Made by a program: the position numbers and the translations under genes
The notes under the pieces: generated by a model
Seen by the model: only the letters and a program-made list of their open reading frames with translations
What the model was told of the DNA's origin: nothing
Databases searched by the model: none
Shown here: piece by piece, positions 1 through 12,900 of the stretch
How the letters are laid out: each line of letters begins with the position of its first letter
How positions within the stretch are numbered: position 1 is the first letter of the stretch
NCBI GenBank assembly: GCA_008360955.1
Contig: LUCM01008127.1
Coordinates: 90,264 to 154,263 of the forward strand
From: Fasciolopsis buskii
Taxonomy: Eukaryota > Platyhelminthes > Trematoda > Plagiorchiida > Fasciolidae
Reading direction: 5' to 3'
Length of the DNA: 64,000 nucleotides

Positions 1-22
1 ATATATATATAGTGATGTAATG

Positions 23-73
23 GCATGAGTACGAATCACTGAAAACGAGCTTGTTCGCCAACTTGTGTTTTCT
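23..73 (+). repeat. 51-bp repeat, left member of an inverted pair
   Basis: The sequence from GCATGAGTACGAATCACT to CAACTTGTG..TTTCT recurs at 12002-12052 in opposite orientation with three mismatches. Similarity falls off sharply outside the 51 bases, apart from weak resemblance toward the TA tract at 1-11. Confidence 0.75.
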
Positions 74-2493
74 CAACTCTGGATATTGCTCGTAAGCAGG
101 TAGCTATGTGCATGCCACTAAAGATTCAAGTATTTTGAAATTGTATGTTGCTCTTAGATCACTTTTTTGGTTTTCTTAAGGTTATGATCATTGTTTGTGA
201 CGTTTAGATCACAGTCGTTTTGTTGCCACTCGAGGTGACGCGCAGTGACTTGTCACCTTGATTAGGGATGTAGCGCCTGCTTTCTAGACTGCAAGGGCCA
301 TGATCAGATCCTCACGAATAGAACGACCATGGTTTAGGATGAATAATTCAAACAGTAGTATTCATTCAAACTCCGGATGCACATGCTAGACAAGTTGACA
401 CACATCTGGTATTAACATGCTTTTCTGTTTCGGATTTTCAGCTGCATTCTCGACTGAATGTTTATTGAATTAAGGGTTTGATAGACAGTGAAAAGTAACC
501 AAGTTTCAAATAAACAGAGTATAAGGAAAAGCCTAAATCGTCTTCTACATGCCAGCAACCTAGATGTTATGCATCTTCATCGATGATACAAAATCCATGG
601 ATGATTTTCCATCAACATTCCTATCATAAGTAGGCGCCGTCAGTTTATTGCATGAAAAAGGTTTCAGAGAGCCACCCTGAAGTGGATTATAGCAGAGGCG
701 GATGTGTACAGCCCATTGAATAATTAAATGAATAATGAGCACTAAACTCGTGGTGTCTTTAAGCTAATCATTTAACATGTGCATCGATTTCAGCTGAAAT
801 TAGCGGTTGGAAAAGCCTTATCATCCAGTCTAAAATGCATGCATTTTCTTATCAACAACCTAGGTCTTTTGAATTCTCTATCACAATTTTTGACCATCAC
901 TTTTGAATTAAATCATAATTTGCTGCTTTTTGTTAAAGGTGAAGACAGTTCTTTGATGCAATGTACGATTTATTTCCTTTCTGCTGGTTAGATCTGTATT
1001 TCATGAATCTAAAACGTGACAAAATCTATGGTGTGATATCGCAAACTGAAGTACCAGATCATACGGACAAATGGATTATAGTAAACCATAGATAAACTTG
1101 TTCCCAGTAGATAAACAGTATCAATGATGAGGAACATTTTGTCTGCACGCTCACATGAACTCATGCATCCATCTACGTATGGATCCATTGCACAGGTGTG
1201 AATACTGATCCGGTCCTATCCAAACTAGGTCGACGGAGAAAAAGCTTGTGGTTTATCTTACCTGTGCCAGCTATTCCATACTTCAATTTGGCGTCATTGG
1301 TCGTTTATTGTGCCTTTGATTCGTCACTGAACATGGCAATATCCAGCTCTCGAACTAAATTTGGGGCTGACACAAGAAACGAAGATGCCAAGACTTCGAA
1401 CAAATGGCCAAACCTAACAACCACTAGAATAATTTGGGGTTTCATAGACCGCTTAAAGTTGGTGACCGATTGATCAGTTCGTGAGCATTTCATATGAAAC
1501 TAGTTATGTTAGTTATCTGGTGCACTCTTCTGTCACAGACATCTGTGACTATGTTGCCGCAAGATTGGAATCAGTTTGGCCAACTCCTTCAGATGGGCTG
1601 CCCAATGGAGAACTCCAGAAATTTGAGCTCGTCATCAAAATGCTAATTTGAATACTTTCGCCACAAGACAAAAAATAAGATCCTTTCAAAAACACTACTT
1701 AAGGTACACGGTCATCTTCTATCAGATGACGCGCAGTCTAATGTTTCTGTGGGTCTTCTCACCTCAGATTTATGTAAAAAGAAGTTAATACATGCTGTTT
1801 TTGCTTAAATTCTCAGTGTTTTCACGAAAATAGGAGAGTCGAATTTTTAAGTAGATACTGCAAAAAGTACTTCTGCCACTGTAAATATTAAAACAAGTTT
1901 TGGATTTTATTTTTGTTTTCCGAGTCACACTCGCACGATCCGTAAGCGGAAGCTATGTCACCGAGGATGTTGAAATAACGTTTGCAGATTAATCAGCGTC
2001 TTGTTTGGATGGAGGGAAGAAATATCGATTGTGTGTCACTTTATTATTTCATGATACTGCAGGAGATATGCTGGAATGCAGATTCTAGACATGACCATAA
2101 TAAAATTACGCGATCGAGTGATTCATTTTTACGACAAGCGATATTTAAGACGATGAATACGTCGTCCCACTCGGCATGAAAATTCACGAATTTTTTCACC
2201 AGTGTCCTGAATGTCTTACGCAAACATAGAAACGATCTGGATAAAATCCAGAGTGAAATAGCTAACTGACGTCACATTTAAAAAATTTGTGCGAATAAAC
2301 GACCATTTTCTGTTTTAACTAAGTGCACCCGGAACAGTCCACTAGTAAGGCATAGTGACAAGAGTTTGTTCTTTGAAAACTGTGAGTTCTGTGAAGTATG
2401 TTACATGTTCTCGAATGCAGTTTTCACTTTTCTTTTTATGGGATTTCGACAAACTAATTTGGGTGACTTCATGAGTGTTTCCTTATGTTCCAG
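74..2493. other. non-coding, nothing recognised
   Basis: A+T-rich sequence. Short open frames on both strands (for example 1198-1473) lack splice context or recognisable protein features. A weakly tRNA-like patch lies at 265-325 but is too decayed to call. Confidence 0.5.
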
Positions 2494-2886
2494 TGGCCGA
2501 AAAAGTGACGCGTGCCGAGGACTCCTCTTTGATGATCAGGCGTTACGTAGTGCTTTGCGAGGGGGAAGCACTGGAATTCAGTTTAGGCAAAGCTCGCCTA
2601 TGCGTTGGGGAAAGAAAGAAGACCTAAACCAGTAACTCCAATTAGTGCGTTGCGATTAGAAACTGGCAGTTTCTAAAATCCTAAAGTTTGACATGCTGCA
2701 GGAATGTACAACTTAGGAACATTCATCTCGTCCAGTGTCGAAATGGTGAAAGCGAACAGCGAAAGTGTGAAGAGATTGGTCGGGCGATACAAACGTCAAG
2801 GGAGTTGTATGGGCTTTCCAAGGAGTCAGTGAAGAGGAAAATCTTCAAAAGGGAAGACGTAGTTATTGTAAGAATCATCTAATAAA
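2494..2886 (+). other. unproven candidate: two-exon 3' end of an unknown gene
   Basis: The acceptor CTTATGTTCCAG precedes a G+C-richer block 2494-2631 that ends at CCA|GTAACT. A second acceptor CTCGTCCAG starts 2736-2832, closed by TGA. The frames agree across the 104-base gap (phase 2), and an AATAAA follows at 2881-2886. The predicted peptide (GRKSDACRGLLFDDQ, continuing to MVKANSESVKRLVGRYKR) resembles nothing I know. A second frame of the first block is also open. This is ab initio evidence only. Confidence 0.2.
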
Positions 2887-4747
2887 ACCACTGATCTTTT
2901 AAGCCTACAACATACATCATTGTTCAGCAAGTAAGACATCTTTCATTGTCGTCTAGATCTCATGATCCGGAAATAATTAAAAGATATGATGCCACTTGAA
3001 AAGAAAAACTGTGCCGACGAAAAACTTATGAAATGCTCAAAAGAAACTCGGAAATAAACACCAAAAAATAACTGTTCTTGGATGCTAGTAGGCAAGTCGA
3101 GAATAGTTGGAACTACTTTTATCACCGAAAAAGGAAGGATGAGGTCCCTTTATTTGCATTTGAGTAGATGTCTCTATACACTTTTCCGGCTGATATTCAA
3201 AGGTCTTCCCAGTCATTACTTCAGCATAACAGGAAGAGCAAGATCGTACGGAAATTGTTTTGCTATGATGTATATCTAGAAGTAAGTAAGCTATGACGGA
3301 CTCCGGGCTGGGTAGATTTAGGGCTAAACAAGAAACGGTCCAGTTTCGATAGAATTTATGTAGGACGATATAAAACAGAAGGTGGAACTGTCCCGGAGAT
3401 GAAAGTGCTGTTGTGAAACATCAGTGTACCCGTAAGAATCTGAGCAAACTTTTCACACTAAAATGGGTTTACATCCAGCGGCGTGCTAGCTGGTAATCTC
3501 GATGGTATTATGAAGGATCCAGCACGGACAGTAAATAGAATTGGGGAATGGATTCTGAACTCTTTCATGAACAACTGATATGGCAGCAATACAAGTGAAT
3601 AAAAGGACACAAACGAAAAAAATTGTAATTTTCTTCCGTTTTCTGAAAGGGCATAGTCTTATAAATATTTTCGCGCAGCTAGTAACGTTAGGTAAGGAAC
3701 CAAAGTCATTATACATAATGATTTTTAACTGTTAGATGGTTCTGTTTTAACCAGACCAAAACAATTTGAGCAGACATTCAACAACTTTGAAAAGTCGTGA
3801 TTTACATTAAGACGAGAAGGATAATTCTCTATGTGAAAAGAGTTGCTGGAAATGTCCAAGGAATCCACAGGTCCAGATATGGCTTGACAAAATGTAACAA
3901 ATTATTAACCTGGGATATACGGAGACAGCTCACTGGGGCAGGTCGGGCACAAACTCGGTGATTTAATATCTATCTGAAGAATTCTAGAATTATTTTCAAC
4001 GTTGTGGACGCTTTTTGTTCATTTTCATGCTTTGAGTTCTATTGGCAACGTAGTCATTTGCACGCATGGGACAAACAGACATCTCCATTTTGGGACCGTA
4101 GGACAGACTCACAGGCACATAAAAATCGAAAAAGGTTTCGACCACAATGCTTTTGGATACATCCAAGGATTTGGTAAAAAAAGGAAGCAGACCACCGACA
4201 AATCCGGATGAGACCTATTTGTTTTGCTGTTCTAGAAGACAGTACATTGGAAATCCAAATCGACTGTATCTATATTATGGTTGGTATTCCTACATAGTAA
4301 TTCAGGATGAAACCTCGAACATATGGAGAAAAGAAGTATGTGAAGAAGAAAGTTTCCATATGAAAAAGTCAGTAGTCGTATTTTGATCTGACTATACTGC
4401 CTGGCGGAATATAAATTGTCCACTGTTAAGATTGGCGTAAATGAATTGAGATGAAGTTGGTCGGGATGGCTGGTAATAGTTCTATCCAAAACACAGTCTC
4501 CTTTGGTATATGAGGGTGAAAGATCACCCAAATCAAACAGCACGATGTACCCGATACGACAAAGCAGCAAGACTAGGAAAAATAAAAATCAGTAGAAAAA
4601 GACAACATGTGGTTTCTTACACAGAACGATCTCCGTACAGGTTGGTTGTAACGGCACTCCTAGGTCCAGAAAACTTGGGACGGCAAAGAATAACCAACGG
4701 ATTATTATCGTTCGAAGAATACATACTATAGTAGTGGGAGATTGAAT
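2887..4747. other. non-coding, nothing recognised
   Basis: Only short overlapping open frames are present, and I see no repeat or motif. Confidence 0.5.
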
Positions 4748-5049
4748 GTTTTCATGAAATAATTCACCATGTGATATCATCGCTCAACTCACCATAAAGA
4801 AACCATGGAAGCAGTGTACAGCTGTTTCATCCTTGTTAGGAATCATGAGCAGTGCATATGGACCGCGCCCGACCTGGGAAGCGAACCCTGGATAACCGAA
4901 TTCGAGTCGAACGCCTTGGCCATTACGCTACCGGGCAGGCTCTGAACGGTTTGTTGAACTTCATCATATGATGATGTTGCACCTATCCGTCACTGATTTG
5001 CACGGTTACTGTTCGCTAGCTCAAGCGATCGACCCCTACTGATAGATGA
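4748..5049 (-). repeat. tRNA-derived short interspersed element, copy 1 (left arm of fold-back)
   Basis: This is the reverse complement of the element at 5050-5369, with only a handful of differences by eye. The 74-nt tRNA-like core is at 4867-4940. The end near 4748 (reading TTTCATGAAAAC on the minus strand) agrees with the 3' end of the copy at 16 kb, which defines that boundary. The opposite end stops at the fold-back junction and lacks the first ~20 bases seen in the other copies. Together with copy 2 it makes a ~600 bp inverted repeat. Confidence 0.85.
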
Positions 5050-5369
5050 CTTAGGCTACCTGCAGAGAATTCATCTATCAGTAGGGGTCGATCGCTTGAG
5101 CTAGCGGACAGCAACCGTGCAAATCAGTGACGGATAGGTGCAACATCATCATATGATGAAGTTCAAAAAACCGTTCAGAGCCTGCCCGGTAGCGTAATGG
5201 CCAAGGCGTTCGACTCAAATTCGGTTATCCAGGGTTCGCTTCCCAGGTCGGGCGCGGTCCATATGCACTGCTCATGATTCCTAACAAGGATGAAACAGCT
5301 GTACACTGCTTCCATGGTTTCTTTATTGTGAGTTGAGCGATGATATCACATGGTGAATTATTTCATGAA
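5050..5369 (+). repeat. tRNA-derived short interspersed element, copy 2 (right arm of fold-back)
   Basis: A ~320 bp unit begins CTTAGGCTACCTGCAGAG and ends TTTCATGAA. Its core 5180-5253 is 74 nt, like a tRNA: 5' GCCTGCC can pair with 3' GTCGGGC (one mismatch, one G-T), an A-box-like TAGCGTAATGG follows, and a T-arm-like CAGGG/TTCGCTT/CCCAG forms the B box region. I cannot form a convincing anticodon arm, so this is a repeat core, not a working tRNA. About 130 bases precede the core and about 115 follow it. Confidence 0.85.
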
Positions 5370-5763
5370 TACATATTAGTGTTCTGATGTATGCCGGACC
5401 ACAAACAGTTAATGTAGCTTGTCAATCCCCTCCAGGGCTTTATTGTGAGCGTCTTCGTTCTGTCATTGAGTGTTCAGTGACCAAAAATGAGCCCAAAATG
5501 CAAGAGTTCAACAATGACTCTTAAAAGCAAACTCCACTGGTAGGAACATGTATTCCAAAGCATAAAATAAATGGTATGTCAGAGAATCTGTAAACTGGAA
5601 ATGTATATTGGTGTTCAGCAACGACTGAAGGAACACTCTGGCCCAAGAGAGCTCGTCAAGTTACACGAATGCCTCGTTTAGATGTGGTAGGAATTCTGTG
5701 ATGCATGTGCGCAGTTAGATCTCATCCGAGGAGAGGAACCCGAAGACCGGTTGAACACGTTTG

Positions 5764-5971
5764 ATGACATGCGGCAATGAGCAGCACACAGGGAAAAGCG
5801 AATCCAATAAAATCACCGAGGTAACGGCGGAAGACGAAGTTATGGCGTTGCCAGTCAAAGGGGGAGAGCATGCACCACTGATCTCAGTGTCTGTTTTTTC
5901 TGCCGTTCCTGTACTCATCATAAACATGAATGTAGTTTCAGTCGGCGCAGAAATCATGCACACTTTGGAGG
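5764..5971 (+). other. unproven candidate coding exon
   Basis: An ATG with an in-frame TGA twelve bases upstream opens 69 codons, ending at GAG|G|GTATGT, a strong donor in phase 1. The island is more G+C-rich than its surroundings. The opposite strand is also open (5715-6032), so the direction is uncertain. I recognise no family. Confidence 0.18.
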
Positions 5972-8900
5972 GTATGTGCGGTTCTTTTGATATTATATGC
6001 AGGCGGACTAACATCACACATTCAGACAGCAATGGCCATGTGATCCGCCGACGTTTTGGTACACACAGGCTCGGGTTACCGAAGCTCAGTGAAAGTAGTT
6101 GCTATGACCACATACCAAATTTGTGTTGCACGTTTAGGTGTTTGGTGAATTCACATACTCCGTAATGAATGGCTTTGACATACCACACCACTGACGTAAT
6201 TAGCTTTTAAATTCATTGTCGGATGGTTATTCACGTGCAACCGAAAAATTAACAACGTATGCCGAGCCAATTGTTTCTACTTCTTGTTTGGGTCTTTCTA
6301 CCGGAGGTCATACAATGCAGGGAGGAAGGAGGTTTGAAAAAGGAACATTTCAGGAACGTTCTTCTGGTGAATGTATAAGCGCAGCATTGCGCTGAGGTTA
6401 TTATCTGTTCAACTAAGTGTTAGGTTAGATTTTAATTACTCCTACAGATGTGCACGCGCATTTTGCCCAGCAAAAGAACAGCAGTGTGACAGTTAGGAGT
6501 TGAAATGTAAGAACCTGCTCACTTGAGTCGAAAACAATACAGAATAGGTAGTATCTTCCTGCTTGCTTTTTCACGGATCGCCAAATTAAATCTCTGGTGG
6601 GTTCTTATTTTATTGTTGCGTGTTTGGAAGTGCCTGTTGAGCATTTTTACACGAATCAAACGGCATTTTAATTATTAGACCTGTTGCTAGTGAATAATGC
6701 AACTCAGCTGAATTTCAGAGCGACTCCCGTTCTGTAAAATCGCTTGACTGGAACACAAATATAATCCTTTCCATTTTTCAAAAAACTTACCAATATTTTT
6801 TTTGAAGCCTCTGGGTGTAATTAATCTCTAGAATCTTCATTGGAATGAAAGCACCTGGAGCTATTAACTAATTCGATACTAAACTATCAAGCGGCATTAG
6901 TGAGTAGCACAACTCACACGTGATATGCCTGTATTTGAGAAATGCTTATTAAAAAGTGAGCTTTCTGAACGCCAGATAGGAACAGCTAAATAACACTTCG
7001 TTTGGCTAACAGTGACCAGAGCCTACTTACTAAATGGCGGCAAGAATCGTAGATGTTGCTTTTCCAACCGAGGTAACAATGGTGGTCTGGGAACCTGAGA
7101 ATTCGAGGTTTGCTGATTGACTGGCGAATGAAATCCATCTTAAACAGATCAACTTTTTCGTTGAGTCGCACGCTGCAATGTCCAATAAACAAAACATTTA
7201 CTGTAGTCAAACCAATTTGGAGTCAAGTTTGACAGCGCTGGTTGTCCGAGGATGTGTGAATGATGTATGAATCCGGTTACCCGGGTAATAAATCACTTAA
7301 AAACCATGAGAAAAACGATACCAGATGGTTGAAGTTACTGCCAGAGATTCTAGTTAATTTGTCTACGGTATCTTGGCAACAAAGCACATCCGTTTCTGTT
7401 GCCCAGCGACATCGTGCCTGAGTTGATCGTAAAAAAATTAAGAATTCAGAGGTCATTTCTAAATGTTCAGACCAAAATGAGCATTGTGTAATTGTGTAAT
7501 CTACAACCTAATAATAACGATAATGTACATATGTCCCTGAGCGTCTCAGAACTTGTCTACTATTACTCTCAGTCTAGACTAACCTGAGCACTTGTCCTGA
7601 TTTTTTTCTGGTAGGAAATTCAAAGTGTATTACCTAAACTGACGGCAAAGAATGTATTATATGCACTCCCGTATATCCAGTGCACCACTAAAATGAAAAC
7701 TGGGTTCTTCTGGCTTCCATGTGACTTAAAAACATAAAAGACTGACAATCTCCCAGTGAATAATCGTCCTGTATATATACATATATATATATCGTATGCT
7801 TATTACATGAATGATAAGAGTCAAGACAACAGTTTTTGTAAGTCTGCGTTAAAATGTAAAACAGCGCCAACATCCAGGAAAACTACAATATGTATATTAT
7901 CCTGCCCAAATTTATTCATTCGTATATCATCCAAAGGAGTTGATACTTTTCAAAATGTTTGGGAAAAAGGCTTAGCTTCCTAAGTTGTTTCTGATGGCAC
8001 AACACAGAACAACGTCACTTCCATCTTGTTCATTAAATGTGTTCCTACTTTGATTCGACAAAATTCATTTGCCGTAGTATAAGAGAGAAAACTGGTCGGA
8101 ACAGAGACCAGTTATTTGGACTGCAGAATACACTATTCAGAGTGGGCACATGTGAGTTGTAAAATAGATGATCTGCGGGAACAGAGAGCCGAATAAGTGA
8201 ACTTGAAAATTGTTAAAATGAACAATTTTGACTCTTGGGTATTCTCCCATGTGAGACTGAGAAAATGGTTTAATCTCGATAACTCTAATTCCTTGGTATA
8301 ATACTGACTGTGTGGTTGACAAGATCTAATTTATGGTTTTGGTGTAAACCATCTAACCGACTACAGCATCGCTGCCGGTTTGGCTTGGTATGTTCTGTGG
8401 CGAATCCTACATCAGTGAAATTTCTTCGGTGAATTTCCATGCCTGAGGCCGGTTGAACCCATTCAGTTTACGCGCAAGAAAACCCAACCAACTTTCTGAC
8501 GGATCTATTACATTTCAGAAGTGACTGATTATGTAAATAAAATTTATCTTGGTTGCAAATTCTCGCCTCCGTTAAGTTTGCAAACAGATAACGGATAACT
8601 TAGTAAACGGGATACATATGGTTCTGTAATTGTGTCAAAATGACCACAGTTCAAAGTGTAATCCTGGGTCGCCTAGTCAGACTGCCCCATTTTGTCAAGT
8701 GACGAGGTCGATTCTGTCGAGTTTTGGTATAGGTGATCAGGTGAGTGACAAATGGTTTTATTTTCTTGGGCTAAACAGCGACGAGCCACATTCATGCTAA
8801 TTCAGGCGCATCTCATTATTCTACTGGAGGAACATCATTCGGACCAGACCGCAAAACGTACACTCGGTGGAGCATTTAATTTGCATACACATGTCCCAGT

Positions 8901-11900
8901 TAAACGGCTGCCTCATACCGACTGACCCAATGAGAACGCTACCGAGAAACTATGACATATACGTGTGTCGCCTTGTTGGTAGCTCGGGATCAACTGTTCC
9001 GTTGTATTGCGAATCGAACTTAGGACGTGTGAACTAACCACCTGGGTGTACATAAAGTCGGCGGTTTACGTAAGAGATGCCAAGTTGCACTTTGCGTGCA
9101 GGGAACTGTTCTACCATTCTGACATAATGAATCAATAAAAACACCGATTTCATTGATGAGTAGTTATACCAGAGAGATTTGATCAAGCCATAACAAAGCT
9201 AAGTTTTTCTGCCCAACGGAATCATTGTTTTTTCTTCGATACAAAAGAAAGGATTGATATCAGTGAATACTGACAGTTCTACTCACTTTAATTCTTCAGT
9301 CCATCTTTTGCGCATCAAATCGGTGCCACAAAAGCCCAGTTAACCTGGTAGTCAGAGTTCTGGACGCAAAGTTGGTTACCACGTTTCCCGTCCTGATTGG
9401 GTAATGAAGCTTCTTCGCTGCTGGTCAGACAGTTATCGTTAAAGTAATTTTGAATAAGCAATTCTACTCTGCTTCTGCAAGTTCAAGCATATTTATGAAA
9501 ATATTGTCTACTGCCGTTAAAAATTTCTAAAGTTGAGGTTAAAACACAAAAAGTGTCACTAAAAAGCATCTCTTCTTAGATCCTTCTTAATGGTTTCATA
9601 AATTTTATAAAGGTTTCAAGAGAATCTGCCTTCTGGCAAAGTGTTCAGATAATCGCAGTCGGAAAATCGTGCCTGTAGACATAAGATAGGCGAGGAAACA
9701 TTGCTGCCGTTAGGTTCCGAACTTCAGCAAAAACTATCCAATTACCAAAATCTATCAGTTTTGCAAAATGGACTGCAACATTTTACATCCAGTGAATAAA
9801 ACACTGCATGCAGAAATGTTGCATTCAAATGTCACTAAGATCACCTTCTGAGAAACATGTCATTCCAAAAAGAAGGACCGAATGAAGGTCTGCAATTTGG
9901 CTTTACAGGAAAGTTCGGTTTCGTAAATGTATTTCTGCAGGTTCCCTTTATTTGACTGGGGATTCTAGTTCTCGTTTCACTTTTGTAACTGAAGGACTTA
10001 ACAGCACATATTTTGCTCTGTTTTACCACGAATTCACGGAGCTAGAAATGCAGACATTCTAAATGTCCGCATTTATCATGCAAATGCATGCACAACCGTG
10101 CTTGTGAGAAAACATTTTCTTCAAGCACAATTCGAATATCGTTGAAATAAATCCAGGAAACAGCAATCTATTTCAAGAAAGGTTATTTTTAATTAATTGT
10201 TGGTATCTTTGGTGTTGTCAAGGCTAACCGCTGCTTAACTTATGAGAGATCGCGTCAGCCGGTCAGATGTGGTGTGCGCCGGCAAAACAGCGGACTGTGA
10301 TAATATTTTTTCGGGATCACTATCTACGATACTGTGGAACAGGTCATTGTTAATAGGCTGTTATTTCCGTTTACAGTAACCGAGGTAGATTACTGAATGG
10401 CATACACGTGCCCTGATTCTCATCCATTTGTTGTGCCTCTTTCCTATTTTCTCAGTCGATTTTGCACTCCGATAGGGGCATCTCTGGCAAAAAATTGCTA
10501 CTTATACTGCATCCTGGTTAAAGTCGTTGGGATAGTTTTCAGTGATCTACGAGGTGGGTTGTAGCAGGATAGGCTGCTTAAGATAGGACAGGAGTTTTGA
10601 ACTGTTACATTAGCTCATTGAAAAGTAACTTTTGCTTGATGATTTGAAGCCAGTAACAATGGTACATTATTTTTGTTTGTGTGGGATCTGAGACCGAACT
10701 TACCTTAAATGTAATTACATTGAATTGTCGACGGAATGGATGGAAGTTTTTATTGGACAAGCCTAGCAGTGGTCTTAACTGGGAAAAGGTAATTTTGGGA
10801 TCGTTGATTATTTTAAATGCTACTATATCTCCCAGCTAATTCAAGCCACCTAAAAGTGAAGTTCAAAGTGTCGAAAGAGCTCTTTGTTAGCTCGATCAAG
10901 TAATTCGCAGCCACTGACACCTGGATGAAGCATTCTCATAACCAGTGAAGGTGAGCTAATTTACTAAGCATGACTAAATGGACACACATTAGCCTAATCA
11001 CGCAATGACTTAGAATGATTTGCAAAACCGCTTACATAGATGCATTACCAGTAAAATAGTTACGTTAACTCCTAGAAACCAGATAAGCACTGCCTGAAAA
11101 ATTAAGTCTCTAAATCTTTGGACACGATTAACTGATATTTACCGCTGTTAACGTAGCTCATTGTCCTGCAAAGATTCGTTCTCACATTGACCACTAAAAG
11201 GTACCTGACTGACAGTAATACATGACCTATTGACAGTTATGTATCAAAGACAAGCTGAACAGAATTCATTTGATTTGCTTCTAATAAAATGTCTCTCGAA
11301 AGTGGGAAGATATCTGAGCAACAGGTTGAGTTAGAAACCTTCCTAGAAACGAGAATGCCTGCCTCTTGAAAATTGAGTGTTACGAAATCTCGTAGATGTT
11401 GGCCGCAGTAGGCACAGAGAGGATCAAATGCAGGTCAGTCACCAATCTCTCTGCAATTTGACTTCACTATTACAAAACCCCAAGTATTCCGATATTTCAT
11501 TATGGTAAAGATTTTGTGATTTTCCGTCCCAAAAATATTGGTACACTTCCGGTAATCTGCATAGGAGCAGAGACACCGGCAAAGCCAGGATGATAGGAAA
11601 GTTTTATTGCAAGTGTAACAGGCTCGATGATCATTCGCGGCATGTTATTCTGGATAGAAATGTACAGGAAAATCTTGATAGCCTGCGTTAACCATCTGTG
11701 GCATCATCAAAAATTAGGAATTGTGCATGTGCGGGCGACTCTAGACTCATAAAACTTACGAACTTCGCTCTTCGGTAAACAGTGTTACAAGACTAGTACG
11801 TCATGCGAAGGGTTTGCATATGCCATGTAAAATGCTATCACCTGAACAAATTGAATGTCATACATGGTCTCTATGGAATTTGTCCACGAAGAAATCAAAG

Positions 11901-12001
11901 CAATGTAATTGATCGAATTGAAGAAATTTATGAAAATATTATGGTGCTTTTCGTTTCGAGACATCTGAAGGATTGTTTGAAAATTCCCACTGAGCACAAT
12001 A
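5972..12001. other. non-coding, nothing recognised apart from a TA microsatellite at 7.77 kb
   Basis: Long A+T-rich stretch with no open frame of note. On the minus strand near 9010-9060 a B-box-like AGTTCGATTCG follows an A-box-like GTGGTTAGTTCA too closely to be a tRNA; it may be a decayed repeat head. Confidence 0.5.
7770..7793 (+). repeat. TA-rich microsatellite
   Basis: GTATATATACATATATATATAT, simple alternating sequence. Confidence 0.85.
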
Positions 12002-12052
12002 AGAAAGCACAAGTTGGCGAACGAGCTCGTTTTAAGTGATTCGTACTCATGC
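12002..12052 (-). repeat. 51-bp repeat, right member of an inverted pair
   Basis: This is the reverse complement of 23-73 with three mismatches. Nothing coding is attached to it. It may be a fragment of a dispersed element. Confidence 0.75.
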
Positions 12053-12879
12053 TATCGCAACAATATATTAGGAAAATTTTCCTTAGAAGTGACTAGATTC
12101 CAATCTGACGGATTCTAAAATAGCCTACTTCCCAGTAGTATAGCGTGCACAATAGCGCTAGCAGTCTGACAGACTACCATCATTTGACCGTAGTCAGTAT
12201 GTTACGCACAGAGCTCGGCAGCCTCGCACCAAAGCGTACTATCCAGCCACCATGACAAACCAAAGGTTTAGGGCTGTTGAGTCAATAACCAAGACTTGGA
12301 ACTGTGCTCCACAACGCATATAGTGTGATAAGAAACTCGTTTATTGTCTCGCAAACCACATGATCGACGGTAGATCTCGTATTGTTTACCACATCATTTC
12401 CTCATTAGTCGGGGTCTAAACCAAGCTCCTTCGGACAAATTTCACAAAAGACCGGGACTATGTCTTCCAGCGGCAACTGTCCAGTAGCTAAAGTCAAGTT
12501 AACCTATCGAAAAAAGATTTTGAGACAGACTTTGTGACCTTATTCATTTGTGAATGTCAGTTGACTGAAGAGAACAAAGTACGTCAAATTTCGTCACACT
12601 AGACGAAGACTAATTCGGTAGACATTTACACCTTATCCTCAAAAAATCATTTCAAAGAGAAAACCAGGATCATTGCTAACGTTCGTCAATCGATGGCATA
12701 CGCAACTAAGTACTTCTATTTAGGAACGCACTGGTCCTACATTGTCATCATACCGGAGTTCATTCATTCCGGGGTGAATGCTTAGTCAAAGCAAAGTTAT
12801 TTGTTTTTTTCTTGGCCGAGTGCTTTGAAAAGTTGAAATCGGGGTGAAAATAATGACGTCGAAGTTGTTCAAAATCAAA

Positions 12880-12900
12880 TCAACAACAACAACAACAACC
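12880..12900 (+). repeat. (CAA)n microsatellite
   Basis: Seven near-perfect CAA units. Confidence 0.9.

Noticed and set aside
5180..5253. Functional tRNA gene
   Set aside because: The length and terminal pairing fit, but no proper anticodon arm forms, and the same block is embedded in three copies of a longer repeat.
9010..9060. Minus-strand tRNA-like boxes
   Set aside because: The A-box-like and B-box-like words are only about ten bases apart, too close for a tRNA or an intact SINE head.
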